Both the position numbers and the translations under genes were made by a program. DNA of 64,000 nucleotides from Thermoclostridium stercorarium subsp. stercorarium DSM 8532 (GTDB taxonomy: Bacteria; Bacillota; Clostridia; DSM-8532). Location: the NCBI RefSeq assembly GCF_000331995.1, contig NC_020134.1, forward strand, positions 1,773,465 to 1,837,464, written 5' to 3'. This document shows positions 28,334-37,528 of this stretch, piece by piece. Under the pieces are notes generated by a model. It was not told the DNA's origin. It did not search any database and worked only from the letters and a program-made list of their open reading frames with translations. Position 1 is the first letter of the stretch. Each line of letters begins with the position of its first letter.

Positions 28334-28744
28334 ATGAAGAAAAGCCATATTGCGATACTGACGATAGTGGGACTTTTATTTTTGAGCCTGACCATCTCGA
28401 ATCTGTATTTTATCAAAAAAGTTTTCGAGCTCAATGAACAACTGACAAGGGTTTTTGAGCTTGAAGACACAATAAGGGAACTAAAAGCCGAACATCAGAA
28501 GGAAATCGAAGCAATAAAAGCCGATTATGAAAAACAGATTGAGCAGATTAACAGTGAATATTCCGAAAAATTTGATACCGTCACAAAACAACTCAATGCC
28601 TTTGAATATGAAATTGAAGAATTTTACAAAAACAAGTTTATTATGAAACAAGATTATCTTGAGAACATAAAAAAGATCAACGACATAAGAGCAAAACTTG
28701 AGGAAAGCAATAAAGAGGAAAATAAGGAGGATAGTAATAATTAA
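28334..28744 (+). CDS. Membrane-anchored coiled-coil protein, unknown function
   Basis: 136 residues: a short basic N-terminus, one hydrophobic helix (about residues 5-27), then an almost continuous coiled coil rich in Glu and Lys (residues 30-130). AGGAGA precedes the ATG. The gene is divergent from lemA and convergent with the next gene, three bases from its stop. I do not recognise the family; the layout suggests a single-pass structural or scaffold protein at the membrane. Confidence 0.7.
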   Translation: MKKSHIAILTIVGLLFLSLTISNLYFIKKVFELNEQLTRVFELEDTIRELKAEHQKEIEAIKADYEKQIEQINSEYSEKFDTVTKQLNAFEYEIEEFYKNKFIMKQDYLENIKKINDIRAKLEESNKEENKEDSNN

Positions 28745-28766
28745 ACACTATCCTTCCGTATTTTCC
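28717..28766. terminator. Probable terminator shared by two converging genes
   Basis: Imperfect inverted repeat: GGAAAATA (28717-28724) pairs with 28759-28766 and AGGATAGT (28728-28735) with 28747-28754, with a small internal mismatch. It spans the stop codons of both converging genes. The T run is weak, so this is tentative. Confidence 0.45.
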
Positions 28767-29359
28767 TCCGAAATCATTGAATACTCCACCGACACCACTT
28801 CTCCGTTTTCAATAATAAAGGAAAGAACACAATTGCCATCGCTGTAGGAATATTTGCTGAAAGATTGTTCGTAATCACTTCCGTATGTCGCTATCACATC
28901 ATCCAAAGTGGCGTTCAGCGTAATACCTTCCCTGGTGGTTACGGTGTCGTCAAGAAAAACAAGGGATGCAATGTAGTCCTTGCCATCTTTCGTATAAGTG
29001 GTAAACTCAAACCCGCTGTAGGAATAAATTTTATCCATTCCCTCAAAAGCGCAGCTCGGCGCTTCGAAATAGTTCATCGGTTCGCCAAGCGCCTCAATTA
29101 TCGGAGCTGCTTCATCATTAATGCCTATTTCCACACCTTTGTATTCAAAGTAATATCCTTTTCTTTCCCCAATATTGCCGTTATTTTGCCCAGTTTCACC
29201 CGTATCTTTAACATCTCCGTTTTCATCAGCGTTGCTGCTCACATTCTTATCGCCGATATTCTCATTGCCGTTTCCCTGGTTAATGAAAACTAAAACCGCA
29301 ATTCCCACAGCTATTAATACCGCTGCCGCAATTATAAACGGTGTTTTGTTTTTCTTCAT
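28748..29359 (-). CDS. Membrane-anchored protein of unknown function
   Basis: 203 residues: an N-terminal membrane helix (about 7-26), an Asn/Gly/Glu-rich linker (30-65), then a compact domain with 'YYFEYKGVEIGINDEAAPII' and 'ALGEPMNYFEAPSCAFEGMD', 'YSYSGFEFTTYTKDGKDYIA' and 'GDYEQSF'-like turns. Similar anchored proteins with this linker are common in Clostridia, but I do not recognise a function. It follows the Dlt-like operon on the same strand after about 40 bases. Confidence 0.75.
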   Translation of the reverse strand: MKKNKTPFIIAAAVLIAVGIAVLVFINQGNGNENIGDKNVSSNADENGDVKDTGETGQNNGNIGERKGYYFEYKGVEIGINDEAAPIIEALGEPMNYFEAPSCAFEGMDKIYSYSGFEFTTYTKDGKDYIASLVFLDDTVTTREGITLNATLDDVIATYGSDYEQSFSKYSYSDGNCVLSFIIENGEVVSVEYSMISEENTEG

Positions 29360-29398
29360 TATTTAATCCTCCTCTTTTACTCTTAATTTTCCAGTTGT

Positions 29399-30481
29399 CT
29401 AATTGTCATCTCTTCCGGCGCTGAAGGCCTTAAGATATCCAAATTCCTCCAACTCTGCATATTGTTCTTCCATTTCCCGGTTGTAGCGTTCGCATTTCGC
29501 TTCCCAAACCTCACTCAGCTCTTCATCATTTCGACGGTCGGGAAGGTCAAATTGTTCCTGTAAAATTTTTCCAAAATACCTGGACAGTTTTTCGGCCCCC
29601 GACAGATTCAGGTGCAATCCCGCGTCATAGGTATCAGTTTGGTAATCAATTCCTATTTCATCAACATGTTTTAAAAAGTTAATATACAAAAGATCATTTT
29701 TCCGGGCATATTCCTCAATCTGCTGATCCCATTCATCGTACCAGTGAGGGTAAAGAGTCGGGGCCTTAATCAAAACAAGTTCTATACCGTTTTCCTTGCA
29801 CAGTTTTGTCATTTTATCAAGATATTCATAGCAGGTGTCACTGAATCTGTAATTTGCAAGCTTTTTGGGCTGTGGTATCGAAGTAACTGGCTTTACATCA
29901 ACCCGCATAAGATATCCGTTATGGGTCACATTGTCTTTTCTGAACAGATATTTGAAATCTTCAGTCGAAAGTTCGCTCCACCTTGAATGGTACCTCAAAA
30001 TGGGAAACAGGTAGGTAATAAACTGCTCATCTTCCATCATCGAAGCCTTTATTGCTTTAAGTTTTGACAGCGACAGCGGCATACCGTCCAGCGCCATGCG
30101 GTTATAAGCTTCCTTCTGAGGCTTGTCATACTTCATCGACAGCACATTAAAAACCACAACTTTGGGTTTCTCGTACGCAAGGGTTTCTTCAAGGAGGTAA
30201 TAAGAGTGCCATATAAGCTGTTGTGCACTGCCCCGTATAAAGCTGGTTATACCGTATTCCTGCCAGAGAGTCACAGGCGAAAAATTTTCATACACTTCAC
30301 AGTCACCGATAAAAATTACGTCGTGCTCCTTGTTTTTTTCGCGATAGTATTCGGAAATTAAGGCTCCTTCCAATATTTTTGTCATGTATTTGGGCATTAA
30401 AAGATTCTGAAGCAGTCCCAGCAATACTATTGTAACTAACGCAGACACAACCCACTTTGCGATTTTCTTACCCGTTCTCAT
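29399..30481 (-). CDS. DltD/AlgJ-like SGNH-fold protein with Cys in the nucleophile position
   Basis: 360 residues with one N-terminal membrane helix (about 10-27) and an extracytoplasmic SGNH-like domain. The block that normally reads GDSxx is 'VIFIGDCEVYENFSP', placing Cys61 at the nucleophile position; the C-terminal Asp/His pair lies in 'YDAGLHLNLSG' (Asp286, His290). It is the last gene of an operon with an adenylation enzyme, a carrier protein and an MBOAT protein, so it probably completes transfer of an acyl or aminoacyl group to a wall polymer. Catalytic use of the Cys is inferred. Confidence 0.75.
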   Translation of the reverse strand: MRTGKKIAKWVVSALVTIVLLGLLQNLLMPKYMTKILEGALISEYYREKNKEHDVIFIGDCEVYENFSPVTLWQEYGITSFIRGSAQQLIWHSYYLLEETLAYEKPKVVVFNVLSMKYDKPQKEAYNRMALDGMPLSLSKLKAIKASMMEDEQFITYLFPILRYHSRWSELSTEDFKYLFRKDNVTHNGYLMRVDVKPVTSIPQPKKLANYRFSDTCYEYLDKMTKLCKENGIELVLIKAPTLYPHWYDEWDQQIEEYARKNDLLYINFLKHVDEIGIDYQTDTYDAGLHLNLSGAEKLSRYFGKILQEQFDLPDRRNDEELSEVWEAKCERYNREMEEQYAELEEFGYLKAFSAGRDDN

Positions 30482-30498
30482 ACCTCATCCACTTTCCG

Positions 30499-32088
30499 TT
30501 AAAACTGATTGTAAATAAACTGATTGCTGTCATATCCAATACCATAAGCCCCAAAAACTATTATTGAGATAAACAGTCCGACATAGGCAACATAACGGAC
30601 AATGTACGGCCTTGCCGCCAATTTTTCCCTGATGCTTCCGCTTCTTTGGACAAGGCTTACGGTAATCATAATAATTATACCAAATATCAGAACGTAATAA
30701 TCAGTCTTCTCAAGCCCGAGTTCCAGCAGCGCGCCGTTAAACAGCTCATTAACATTCCATTTGGTTAAAAGTGAACGGTACATCCGGAAAGTTACAGGAA
30801 CATTTCTGTAACAGTCGAGTATTCTTATCGCCGACATCAGAATGAAAGTCCTGCCAACCTGAAACAATTTAAACAGAAACTTTTCACGGACATTGAATCT
30901 GCTGTGGAACCAGGCGTAAAAAGGTTCCAATTCCTGCGATACAATTATTACAAGACAATTCAGGAGCCCCCAGACTATGAAATTCCAGCTTGCACCATGC
31001 CAAATTCCCGTTGCGAACCACACAATAATGGTTGACAGATATACAGGAACCTTTTTCCCGATCTTTTCGCCGAGTTTTTCCCTTGAGAACTTTGAAACCT
31101 TCATCATAAACCCGCTTATGGACACAGGATAAAACACATAATCCCTGAACCATGTTCCCATTGTTATATGCCATCTTCTCCAGTACTCCGCAGTGGATTT
31201 TGAGAAAAACGGACGTTCAAAATTCTCTTTTACTTTAATCCCCAAAACCTCAGCAATACCAATCGTAATATCAATACCTCCGGTAAAATCGGCATAAAGC
31301 TGCACAGCGTAAAACACCATTCCAAGAAGAACATAGATTCCCTGGTAAGTGTCCGGGTTTTGGGTTATCGTCCTGACCGCGGGCAAAATCCGATCCGCTA
31401 TAACAAGTTTCTTGAAAAATCCCCACAGTATTCTCTGAATACCAAACGAAACATTTTTTGCATCAAAAACGTGCCCGCCGTAAAGCTGCCTTCCCAGATC
31501 ATCAAACCGGCTTATGGGTCCCTGTACAAGTTGCGGGAAAAAGGATACGAAAAGGGCAAATTTCCCTAAATTTTTTTCAGGAGGGTACTTGCCGCGGTAT
31601 ACATCAACCAGATATCCCACCGCCTGGAATGTATAAAATGAAATCCCCATCGGTAGGGCTATGTCCAAAAATGATATTTCGCCGGCTTTAAACACCCTCA
31701 GAACTGAATTGATATTGGATATAACAAAATTAGTGTATTTCAGTACCGCCAAAATTCCCAAATCCAGCAAAAGACAAGCAATCAAATATTTCTTTTGCTT
31801 TGACTTCACCTGTTCCCTATATGCCTTTTTCTCCTCTCTCGAAAGCTTGTCCCTGTTCTCCTTAAGGAAAGCTTCCTGCTGACTGTGAAGCTGTCCGATT
31901 TTCGTCGCACCTATATATGTAACAATGATTGTTACAGTGATGTACGCAACATTATCCCAGCCTGAAAAGCTGTAAAAGGTGAAGCTTGCAATCAGCAAAA
32001 GAACCCACTGGTATTTTATGGGTATTGCATAATAAAGTATAAATAATACCAGTAAAAAAAGAATAAACCCATATGATGTAAACAGCAT
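30499..32088 (-). CDS. MBOAT family O-acyltransferase (DltB/AlgI-like)
   Basis: 529 residues with about ten membrane helices, opening 'MLFTSYGFILFLLVLFILYY'. The MBOAT core is present: 'GISFYTFQAVGYLVDVYRGK', 'FFPQLVQGPISRF', 'YWRRWHITMGTWFRDYVFYP' and the active histidine in 'GIWHGASWNFIVWG'. It starts five bases after the carrier protein gene, with GAGGG upstream. Expected to move an activated acyl or D-amino acid group from the carrier protein across the membrane, as DltB does. Confidence 0.92.
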   Translation of the reverse strand: MLFTSYGFILFLLVLFILYYAIPIKYQWVLLLIASFTFYSFSGWDNVAYITVTIIVTYIGATKIGQLHSQQEAFLKENRDKLSREEKKAYREQVKSKQKKYLIACLLLDLGILAVLKYTNFVISNINSVLRVFKAGEISFLDIALPMGISFYTFQAVGYLVDVYRGKYPPEKNLGKFALFVSFFPQLVQGPISRFDDLGRQLYGGHVFDAKNVSFGIQRILWGFFKKLVIADRILPAVRTITQNPDTYQGIYVLLGMVFYAVQLYADFTGGIDITIGIAEVLGIKVKENFERPFFSKSTAEYWRRWHITMGTWFRDYVFYPVSISGFMMKVSKFSREKLGEKIGKKVPVYLSTIIVWFATGIWHGASWNFIVWGLLNCLVIIVSQELEPFYAWFHSRFNVREKFLFKLFQVGRTFILMSAIRILDCYRNVPVTFRMYRSLLTKWNVNELFNGALLELGLEKTDYYVLIFGIIIMITVSLVQRSGSIREKLAARPYIVRYVAYVGLFISIIVFGAYGIGYDSNQFIYNQF

Positions 32089-32093
32089 ATTAC

Positions 32094-32324
32094 CTAACCC
32101 TCATCCTGCAGCCTTTGAATAAGTTTATACAATGCTTCCGCCGAATTAAAGTTTTCGGGTACTATTTCGTCCACAGGTATTCTTACGCCGAATTCTTCAT
32201 TTATTTCGGTAATTAATGTAATGATATCAAAAGAATCCAATATTTTATTATCTATAAGCGCCTTTTCGGTTTTAAAATCCACTTCGGGATGTAATTCTTC
32301 CAGAATTTTCAGTAATGTTTCCAT
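32094..32324 (-). CDS. Acyl/D-alanyl carrier protein (DltC-like)
   Basis: 76 residues, acidic, with the phosphopantetheine site at Ser31 in 'NKILDSFDIITLITEINEEF'. The stop-to-start distance from the adenylation gene is two bases and its AAGGG ribosome site lies in the end of that gene. It would carry the substrate loaded by the adenylation enzyme to the MBOAT protein. Confidence 0.9.
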   Translation of the reverse strand: METLLKILEELHPEVDFKTEKALIDNKILDSFDIITLITEINEEFGVRIPVDEIVPENFNSAEALYKLIQRLQDEG

Positions 32325-32326
32325 AA

Positions 32327-33856
32327 TTAACCCTTCTTTCCGTCCATATATTTTTCCTTCAGCAAAAGCCTGTTTATTTTTCCGTTTGCAGTAAGAGGCA
32401 TCACGTCAAGTTTTTCAACAATATGGGGAAGCATATATCTCGGAAGCTTTTCCTTTGCGAAATTGATAACATCGGCTCTGGAAGGCACGCCGGTATAATA
32501 AAGCACAATTTTCTTATTTACGTCATCGAAAATACAGCAGGCATTTACTATTCCATCCATCCTTCCGACAGCAGCCTCAATCTCCCCCAGCTCAATTCTG
32601 TGTCCCATATGCTTTATCTGATAATCCTTTCTTGAAACAAAAACCAGTTCTCCTCTTTCGTTGTATTTCCCAATGTCCCCGGTACGGTATATGAGTTCGG
32701 GATAGAGGTCATTTAGCGGATTTTGAACAAAAACTTCATTTGTTCTTTCAAAATCCCTGTAATATCCCAAAGTCAACGATGTACCGCGTATGCAGATTTC
32801 CCCCGGTTCGTTTGGAGCCGTTACAGGCTTGTTCTCGTCGTTCAAAAGAATGATATCGGTGTTTTTAAACGGTTTTCCTATCGGTATCACGTCGTTTTCG
32901 GTAAATTCACGATCCACTATATAATAACACGACATCCCCGTAGCTTCAGTAGGACCGTAAAGGTTTATAAATTTCGCATCCGGCAGGGCTTTTCTCCACA
33001 TAAGGAACTGCTTCATCGGGAAAACTTCGCTTCCAAAGGCAATGGTATGAAGGTATTTTGGTTTTATTTTTTCAAACACCCCGAGCCCCGATATCATTGT
33101 TAAGGCCGGAACAACCCAGCATATTGTGTTTATTTTCTTTTCATTCAGAAACTCCACCAGTTTTATCGGAAACATAAACAGTTCCTTGGGGATTATGTAT
33201 GCCGTTGCGCCGAATTTCAGCGTAGGATAGATTTCTTTCAGCGACGCGTCCACGTAAAGCGGAGTCTGGTTTCCGAAAACGGTGTCGGAGCTAACCCCCA
33301 AAACTTCCGAGAAACTTTCAATATAATCGATAACCGAACGATGACATGCCACAACGCCCTTCGGCACACCCGTCGAACCCGATGTAAACACCACATATAT
33401 GGGATCGGTGTCTATGGTTTTGTCAAAAATCTCCTGCAAGGCTTTGTCATCGGGATTTGTCTTAACTATGTCGTCATACAGATAAACTTTTTTATCATAA
33501 TTAAACTTTTTAACCAAATCCGCCGTGGTTTTGTCACATATAACAGCTTCGGGCAACAAGTTGGCAAATATTAATTCAATACGGTGAACAGGCATTTCCT
33601 CATCAATAGGCACATAATAATTTCCCGAATAAACAACCCCGAGAAAGGCTATAATCTCCTTCGGATGTTTCTTCATAAAAACAACCACAGGTTTTCTGTA
33701 GTGTCCCTGATGATGGAGAAAAGTTCCAACAGCTCTTGCACTGTTATATACCTGCCTGAACGTATAACCTTCTGACTCGTTTGCGTAGCAGATTTTGTCG
33801 GGATATATTTTAACAATATTTTCCAGATATTCAAGTATGTTTATTTGCCTTCCCAT
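32327..33856 (-). CDS. AMP-forming adenylation enzyme (DltA-like)
   Basis: About 509 residues of the ANL superfamily: P-loop 'VVFTSGSTGVPKGVVACHRS', 'INLYGPTEATGMSCYYI', 'YRTGDIGKYNERGELVF' and the catalytic lysine near the C-terminus in 'PLTANGKINRLLLKEKY'. The ATG at 33856 is six bases after GAGGTG; a GTG at 33865 overlaps that box. It heads the operon adenylation-carrier-MBOAT-SGNH, a Dlt-like order. The substrate could be D-alanine, as in Dlt, or another amino acid; the racemase-family gene upstream hints at a D-amino acid. Confidence 0.88.
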   Translation of the reverse strand: MGRQINILEYLENIVKIYPDKICYANESEGYTFRQVYNSARAVGTFLHHQGHYRKPVVVFMKKHPKEIIAFLGVVYSGNYYVPIDEEMPVHRIELIFANLLPEAVICDKTTADLVKKFNYDKKVYLYDDIVKTNPDDKALQEIFDKTIDTDPIYVVFTSGSTGVPKGVVACHRSVIDYIESFSEVLGVSSDTVFGNQTPLYVDASLKEIYPTLKFGATAYIIPKELFMFPIKLVEFLNEKKINTICWVVPALTMISGLGVFEKIKPKYLHTIAFGSEVFPMKQFLMWRKALPDAKFINLYGPTEATGMSCYYIVDREFTENDVIPIGKPFKNTDIILLNDENKPVTAPNEPGEICIRGTSLTLGYYRDFERTNEVFVQNPLNDLYPELIYRTGDIGKYNERGELVFVSRKDYQIKHMGHRIELGEIEAAVGRMDGIVNACCIFDDVNKKIVLYYTGVPSRADVINFAKEKLPRYMLPHIVEKLDVMPLTANGKINRLLLKEKYMDGKKG

Positions 33857-33949
33857 TTCAAGCACCTCGCGTATAATTATACACTGTATGTTTTTATAAA
33901 TCTACGGTAAAAACAATGCATTTGGATTAAAAGTGGTAGCGTGTCCTTT

Positions 33950-34672
33950 TCAGGTTATAAGCTTCCGATACTCATTTTTTATTTTTCCGCCACAAAACAG
34001 AACAGATTTCTGAGCCAATACCTCCATTGCATCCAAACAACCCGGCCCTATATCATAGTCCCGGTGTATGACAGACAACTCGGTACACCCCAGCACTATA
34101 ACTTCAGCTTTTGCCTCCAAAAGCTCATTCTTAACGGCGTAAAACTCGTCCATCACAATTGGCATATTGGCTTTTACACCATTGTATATCATATTCATTA
34201 CAAGCTTCTGCCCTGAAGCTGAAGGCTGAACCACTTCCAATCCATATTTTTCGAGACCTTTTCTGAGGAAACCTCCCGTAACGGTGCCGTCCGTCGCCAT
34301 TATACCAACCCTGCTGACACCGCTGTTTTTCAGGTAAATGGCCGTTTCACCGATCATGTCGATAATCGGCACATTAATCTCCCTGCAAAGACGTTCGTAG
34401 AAAAAATATGCGGTTACGCACGGAACGGCTATAAAGTCTGCTCCAAGTTCTTCGAGTATTTTCCCGATTTCCACCATATCAGTGCACGGATCAGCACTGC
34501 TTTTGCCCAAAATAAAATCCGTTCTGTCGGGTATCGAAGGTTTGCTGTATACTATCATAGGTATATGTTCCCTGTCGGTTCGGGCATCCGTCATTTTAAC
34601 CACCATTTCCATAAAGCAGGCGGTGGCTAACGGCCCCAGTCCACCGATTACCCCTAACTTTTTCGTAAGCAT
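33950..34672 (-). CDS. Aspartate/glutamate racemase family protein
   Basis: 240 residues. 'KLGVIGGLGPLATACFMEMV' is the N-terminal motif; the two catalytic cysteines are Cys85 ('VPCVTAYFF') and Cys196 ('LGCTELS'). The usual first motif is PCNTAH; here Asn is replaced by Val and His by Tyr, which may alter the substrate. GGGGAGG lies just before the ATG, with short spacing. It sits about 90 bases upstream of the Dlt-like operon on the same strand and may supply it with a D-amino acid. Confidence 0.85.
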   Translation of the reverse strand: MLTKKLGVIGGLGPLATACFMEMVVKMTDARTDREHIPMIVYSKPSIPDRTDFILGKSSADPCTDMVEIGKILEELGADFIAVPCVTAYFFYERLCREINVPIIDMIGETAIYLKNSGVSRVGIMATDGTVTGGFLRKGLEKYGLEVVQPSASGQKLVMNMIYNGVKANMPIVMDEFYAVKNELLEAKAEVIVLGCTELSVIHRDYDIGPGCLDAMEVLAQKSVLFCGGKIKNEYRKLIT

Positions 34673-34741
34673 TTCCTCCCCTGCATAATTAGAGTCTACT
34701 TTAATTTGCCCGCCCCCTAAAATGCAATAGCGCGGTCGGCT

Positions 34742-36379
34742 TTACTTCTCAGGCGTTGCGGGATATTTGGATTTATCATATCTGTAATAATAACTGTCCT
34801 TGTAAGTTCTCGAATAAGCCTCCAATTCCTCATCAGTCACCATAAATGCCACAAACCTGCGTATTTGCGGGGTGGCATCAAAATGATACCATCCGTCACC
34901 CAAATTCACCATATGCCAATAATGCCGCGCTTCTCCGGGTTTTGTAAGCCTTTCAACACTGAGCGTTTGCGCCCCTATTCTGTTAAGCAGCAGTTGTGAT
35001 ACCGAATAATACGTAAAACAATCTCCGTAACCTTTAACAATACCTTTGTATGCTTCTTTCATCCAGTCAGATTTATCTGAACTTCCGGTGTAAGCTATAT
35101 GAGTATTTACATATTTCCAGATTGCCCATGCTTTCTCTCTCAGTGTCATATCTTCAGTAGTTATCCGGGCAAGTACCTCATCTGCAAGTTTTTCCAGTTC
35201 CTCCATAGTAACCGATGGCTGCCGCACCGATATGGTGACTTCTTTCGTGGCAGTATTCCCGGACGAATCCGTGGCAGTGAATATTGCGGTATATTCGCCC
35301 TCAACCTTTAAATTCACCTGGCTGGCATCCACGGAAACAGGCACTTCCCCGTCCCTGTTGTCCTCAGCATAAACGAGCTTTTTGTAAGAAAAAGGCACAC
35401 CTATAAAAGCTGTTGCTTTATCATCTCCGTAAATTTCCGGCGGTTCGGTGTCTTTTACGGTGGTGAGCCTGGTCTGCAAAACCGTCTCATTTCCTCCCTC
35501 ATCGGTTAAAACAAGGCTTACCTCCTGTTCGCCTTCCATGTTGAAATCGGGTTCTTCCTTATACCTGACGGTGACCGATGTGGCATCGTTAATTTCCTTA
35601 ATGAACTTTTCAGGTTCAACTGCGTCGCCCACCCATGCAGTTACCGGTTCCGCCACTCCCTGCGGAGGTATTGTGTCGGTTACTTCAACGGCTGATTCGT
35701 ATATTTTACCGTCAATATTTATGAAAACAGGGTATTTGCCGACTTTGTCAAGGGAATCAGGGCCACTGACAAGGGTTATTTCCCGGGCATTTACGTTGGG
35801 TTTTAAAAATATATCCAAATCCAGCGACTCCTGACCTGCTTCAACCTGCACAACTTCTTTAAGTTTCGAAATTCTGAGCGTGGCCTCATATTCAGACATA
35901 TTCCCCGACGTATCGGTTAAAACCAGTTTCACGGTCTGGGAGTTTATTTTGTTAAAATCAGGCTCTTCTTTAAAAGACACCGTAACTTCGGTAGCATCGA
36001 TTATGCTTTCAAAAAACGCTTCGGGTGTAACGGTTTCTCCTTCGTACAAATCCACAGTTTTTACCACGCCTTTGGGAGCAGTGGTATCCACAACATTCAC
36101 TTTTGATTTGTAAACCCTGCCGTCAACATTTATTTTAATATCGTACATTCCCGGAACATTCAGCGGTATTGTTGAAATATCGGTAGCATATGTTACATTC
36201 TTCGCCCTGCCGCTGTAAAAAATGCCCGCATCGGGCATTTGCGATCCTGCTTCGACCGTTACTACCTCTGCAACATTGCTTGCCCTAACATAATTTATAA
36301 TAAATATCGAACCGACGCCAATTATACAAATTGCAATGGAAATTGTTAAAATAATTAATTTTTTTCTTTTTAAGTCCAT
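34742..36379 (-). CDS. Membrane-anchored transglutaminase-like protein with Ig-type repeats
   Basis: About 545 residues. After a membrane helix (around residues 6-25) come repeated beta-sandwich modules, recognisable by 'DTTAPKGVVKTVDLYEGETV' and 'DTIPPQGVAEPVTAWVGDAV', each followed by a 'SVTVRYKEEPDFN'-like line, then a DUF5011-like module ('VYAEDNRDGEVPVSVDASQV'). The C-terminal transglutaminase-like domain has Cys in 'GYGDCFTYYSVSQLLL', His in 'RHYWHMVNLGDGWYHFD' and Asp in the same stretch, so the triad looks intact. The ATG at 36379 follows AAGGGGA. Likely acts outside the cell, as protease or cross-linking enzyme on wall proteins. Confidence 0.88.
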   Translation of the reverse strand: MDLKRKKLIILTISIAICIIGVGSIFIINYVRASNVAEVVTVEAGSQMPDAGIFYSGRAKNVTYATDISTIPLNVPGMYDIKINVDGRVYKSKVNVVDTTAPKGVVKTVDLYEGETVTPEAFFESIIDATEVTVSFKEEPDFNKINSQTVKLVLTDTSGNMSEYEATLRISKLKEVVQVEAGQESLDLDIFLKPNVNAREITLVSGPDSLDKVGKYPVFINIDGKIYESAVEVTDTIPPQGVAEPVTAWVGDAVEPEKFIKEINDATSVTVRYKEEPDFNMEGEQEVSLVLTDEGGNETVLQTRLTTVKDTEPPEIYGDDKATAFIGVPFSYKKLVYAEDNRDGEVPVSVDASQVNLKVEGEYTAIFTATDSSGNTATKEVTISVRQPSVTMEELEKLADEVLARITTEDMTLREKAWAIWKYVNTHIAYTGSSDKSDWMKEAYKGIVKGYGDCFTYYSVSQLLLNRIGAQTLSVERLTKPGEARHYWHMVNLGDGWYHFDATPQIRRFVAFMVTDEELEAYSRTYKDSYYYRYDKSKYPATPEK

Positions 36380-36586
36380 TCTGATTTTCCCCTTCCGGTT
36401 ACCGAACAAATAAACGTTAATTCAAATTCCGCGCTGTTCTATGGTCCCTTTGAAATCAATATCTGATTTGACGTTGTTATAATAGCACAATTATTTCAAT
36501 TGTTCCATAATCAAAAAATATTATTATTTCCAAAAATACGTTTGTTCCCGGTTTTGACCAAACAGCAACTGCCCCCCGGACGTTAA

Positions 36587-37501
36587 TCATTCCGAATTAA
36601 ATCTTAACGTTGCTGTAATCAAATCCGTAGCAACTTCTGCGTTCGGAAAAATACATCTCACCTGCGGAATATATTTCCCCGGCTCGGTCAAAGACGGGCT
36701 GTAATGAGTCAGCCACAGGCGCTGAACATTTGCTTTTTTTGCAATTTCGGCAGCTTCGGGAAAAGTCATGTGTTTTTTCTGCGCGGCTTTTTCAAAATCC
36801 TCGTTACTGCCGTACATTCCCTCACATATCAGCAAATCTGCATCCCGGACAAATTCAACCAGGGATTCCGTCGGCCTTGTGTCGGTACAATAACAGACCT
36901 TTATTCCCTTTCTTTCCGGGCCAAGCACCATCTCGGGTTTTATCACCCGATCACCTATTTTTACCTCGCAGCCGTTTTGAAGAAGCTTATAGTACCGAAC
37001 GGGTATGCTGAGCTTTTCGGCTTTCTCCACATCAAATTTCCCCTGCCTTTTAAGAAAAACGCAGTAGCTAAGGCATGTAATGGTGTGATCGGCGGGAATG
37101 CTTCTGATTACCAAACCATTCAGACGGTTCTCGGATATTTTATCCTCCGGAAGCTCAACAATCTGAAGGGCATAGGGAAGTTCCGGAGCTATTACCGTCA
37201 GCCCTTCGACCACTTTTTTCAAACCGGGGGGACCCATTAAAATCAAAGGCTCGGTCCGGCCTGAATTTCCTATTGTAAGGAGCAACCCCGGCAAACCGGC
37301 CACATGATCACCGTGATAATGGGTAAGTAACACAGCATCTATTGCCTTGAAGCCCCATCCCGCCATCTTTACTGGTACCTGTGTTCCTTCTCCGCAATCC
37401 AGCAATATCATTCTTCCGTTGTATCTTATTAACACACTCGACAGCCATCTTTCGGGAAGCGGCATAACTCCGCCCGTTCCCAGCAGGCATACATCAATCA
37501 T
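36587..37501 (-). CDS. rnz: Ribonuclease Z
   Basis: About 304 residues of the metallo-beta-lactamase fold: 'VLLTHYHGDHVAGLPGLLLT' carries the HxHxDH metal site, followed by 'YCTDTRP' and 'LWLTHYSPSL' with the later His ligands. This is tRNase Z, which cuts the 3' trailer of pre-tRNAs. The ATG at 37501 is preceded by AGGGATG at good spacing; another ATG three codons earlier overlaps that box. It follows the FAD protein gene by 27 bases, likely co-transcribed. Confidence 0.93.
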   Translation of the reverse strand: MIDVCLLGTGGVMPLPERWLSSVLIRYNGRMILLDCGEGTQVPVKMAGWGFKAIDAVLLTHYHGDHVAGLPGLLLTIGNSGRTEPLILMGPPGLKKVVEGLTVIAPELPYALQIVELPEDKISENRLNGLVIRSIPADHTITCLSYCVFLKRQGKFDVEKAEKLSIPVRYYKLLQNGCEVKIGDRVIKPEMVLGPERKGIKVCYCTDTRPTESLVEFVRDADLLICEGMYGSNEDFEKAAQKKHMTFPEAAEIAKKANVQRLWLTHYSPSLTEPGKYIPQVRCIFPNAEVATDLITATLRFNSE

Positions 37502-37528
37502 ATAAATCATCCCTAAAAAAGTTTAAAA

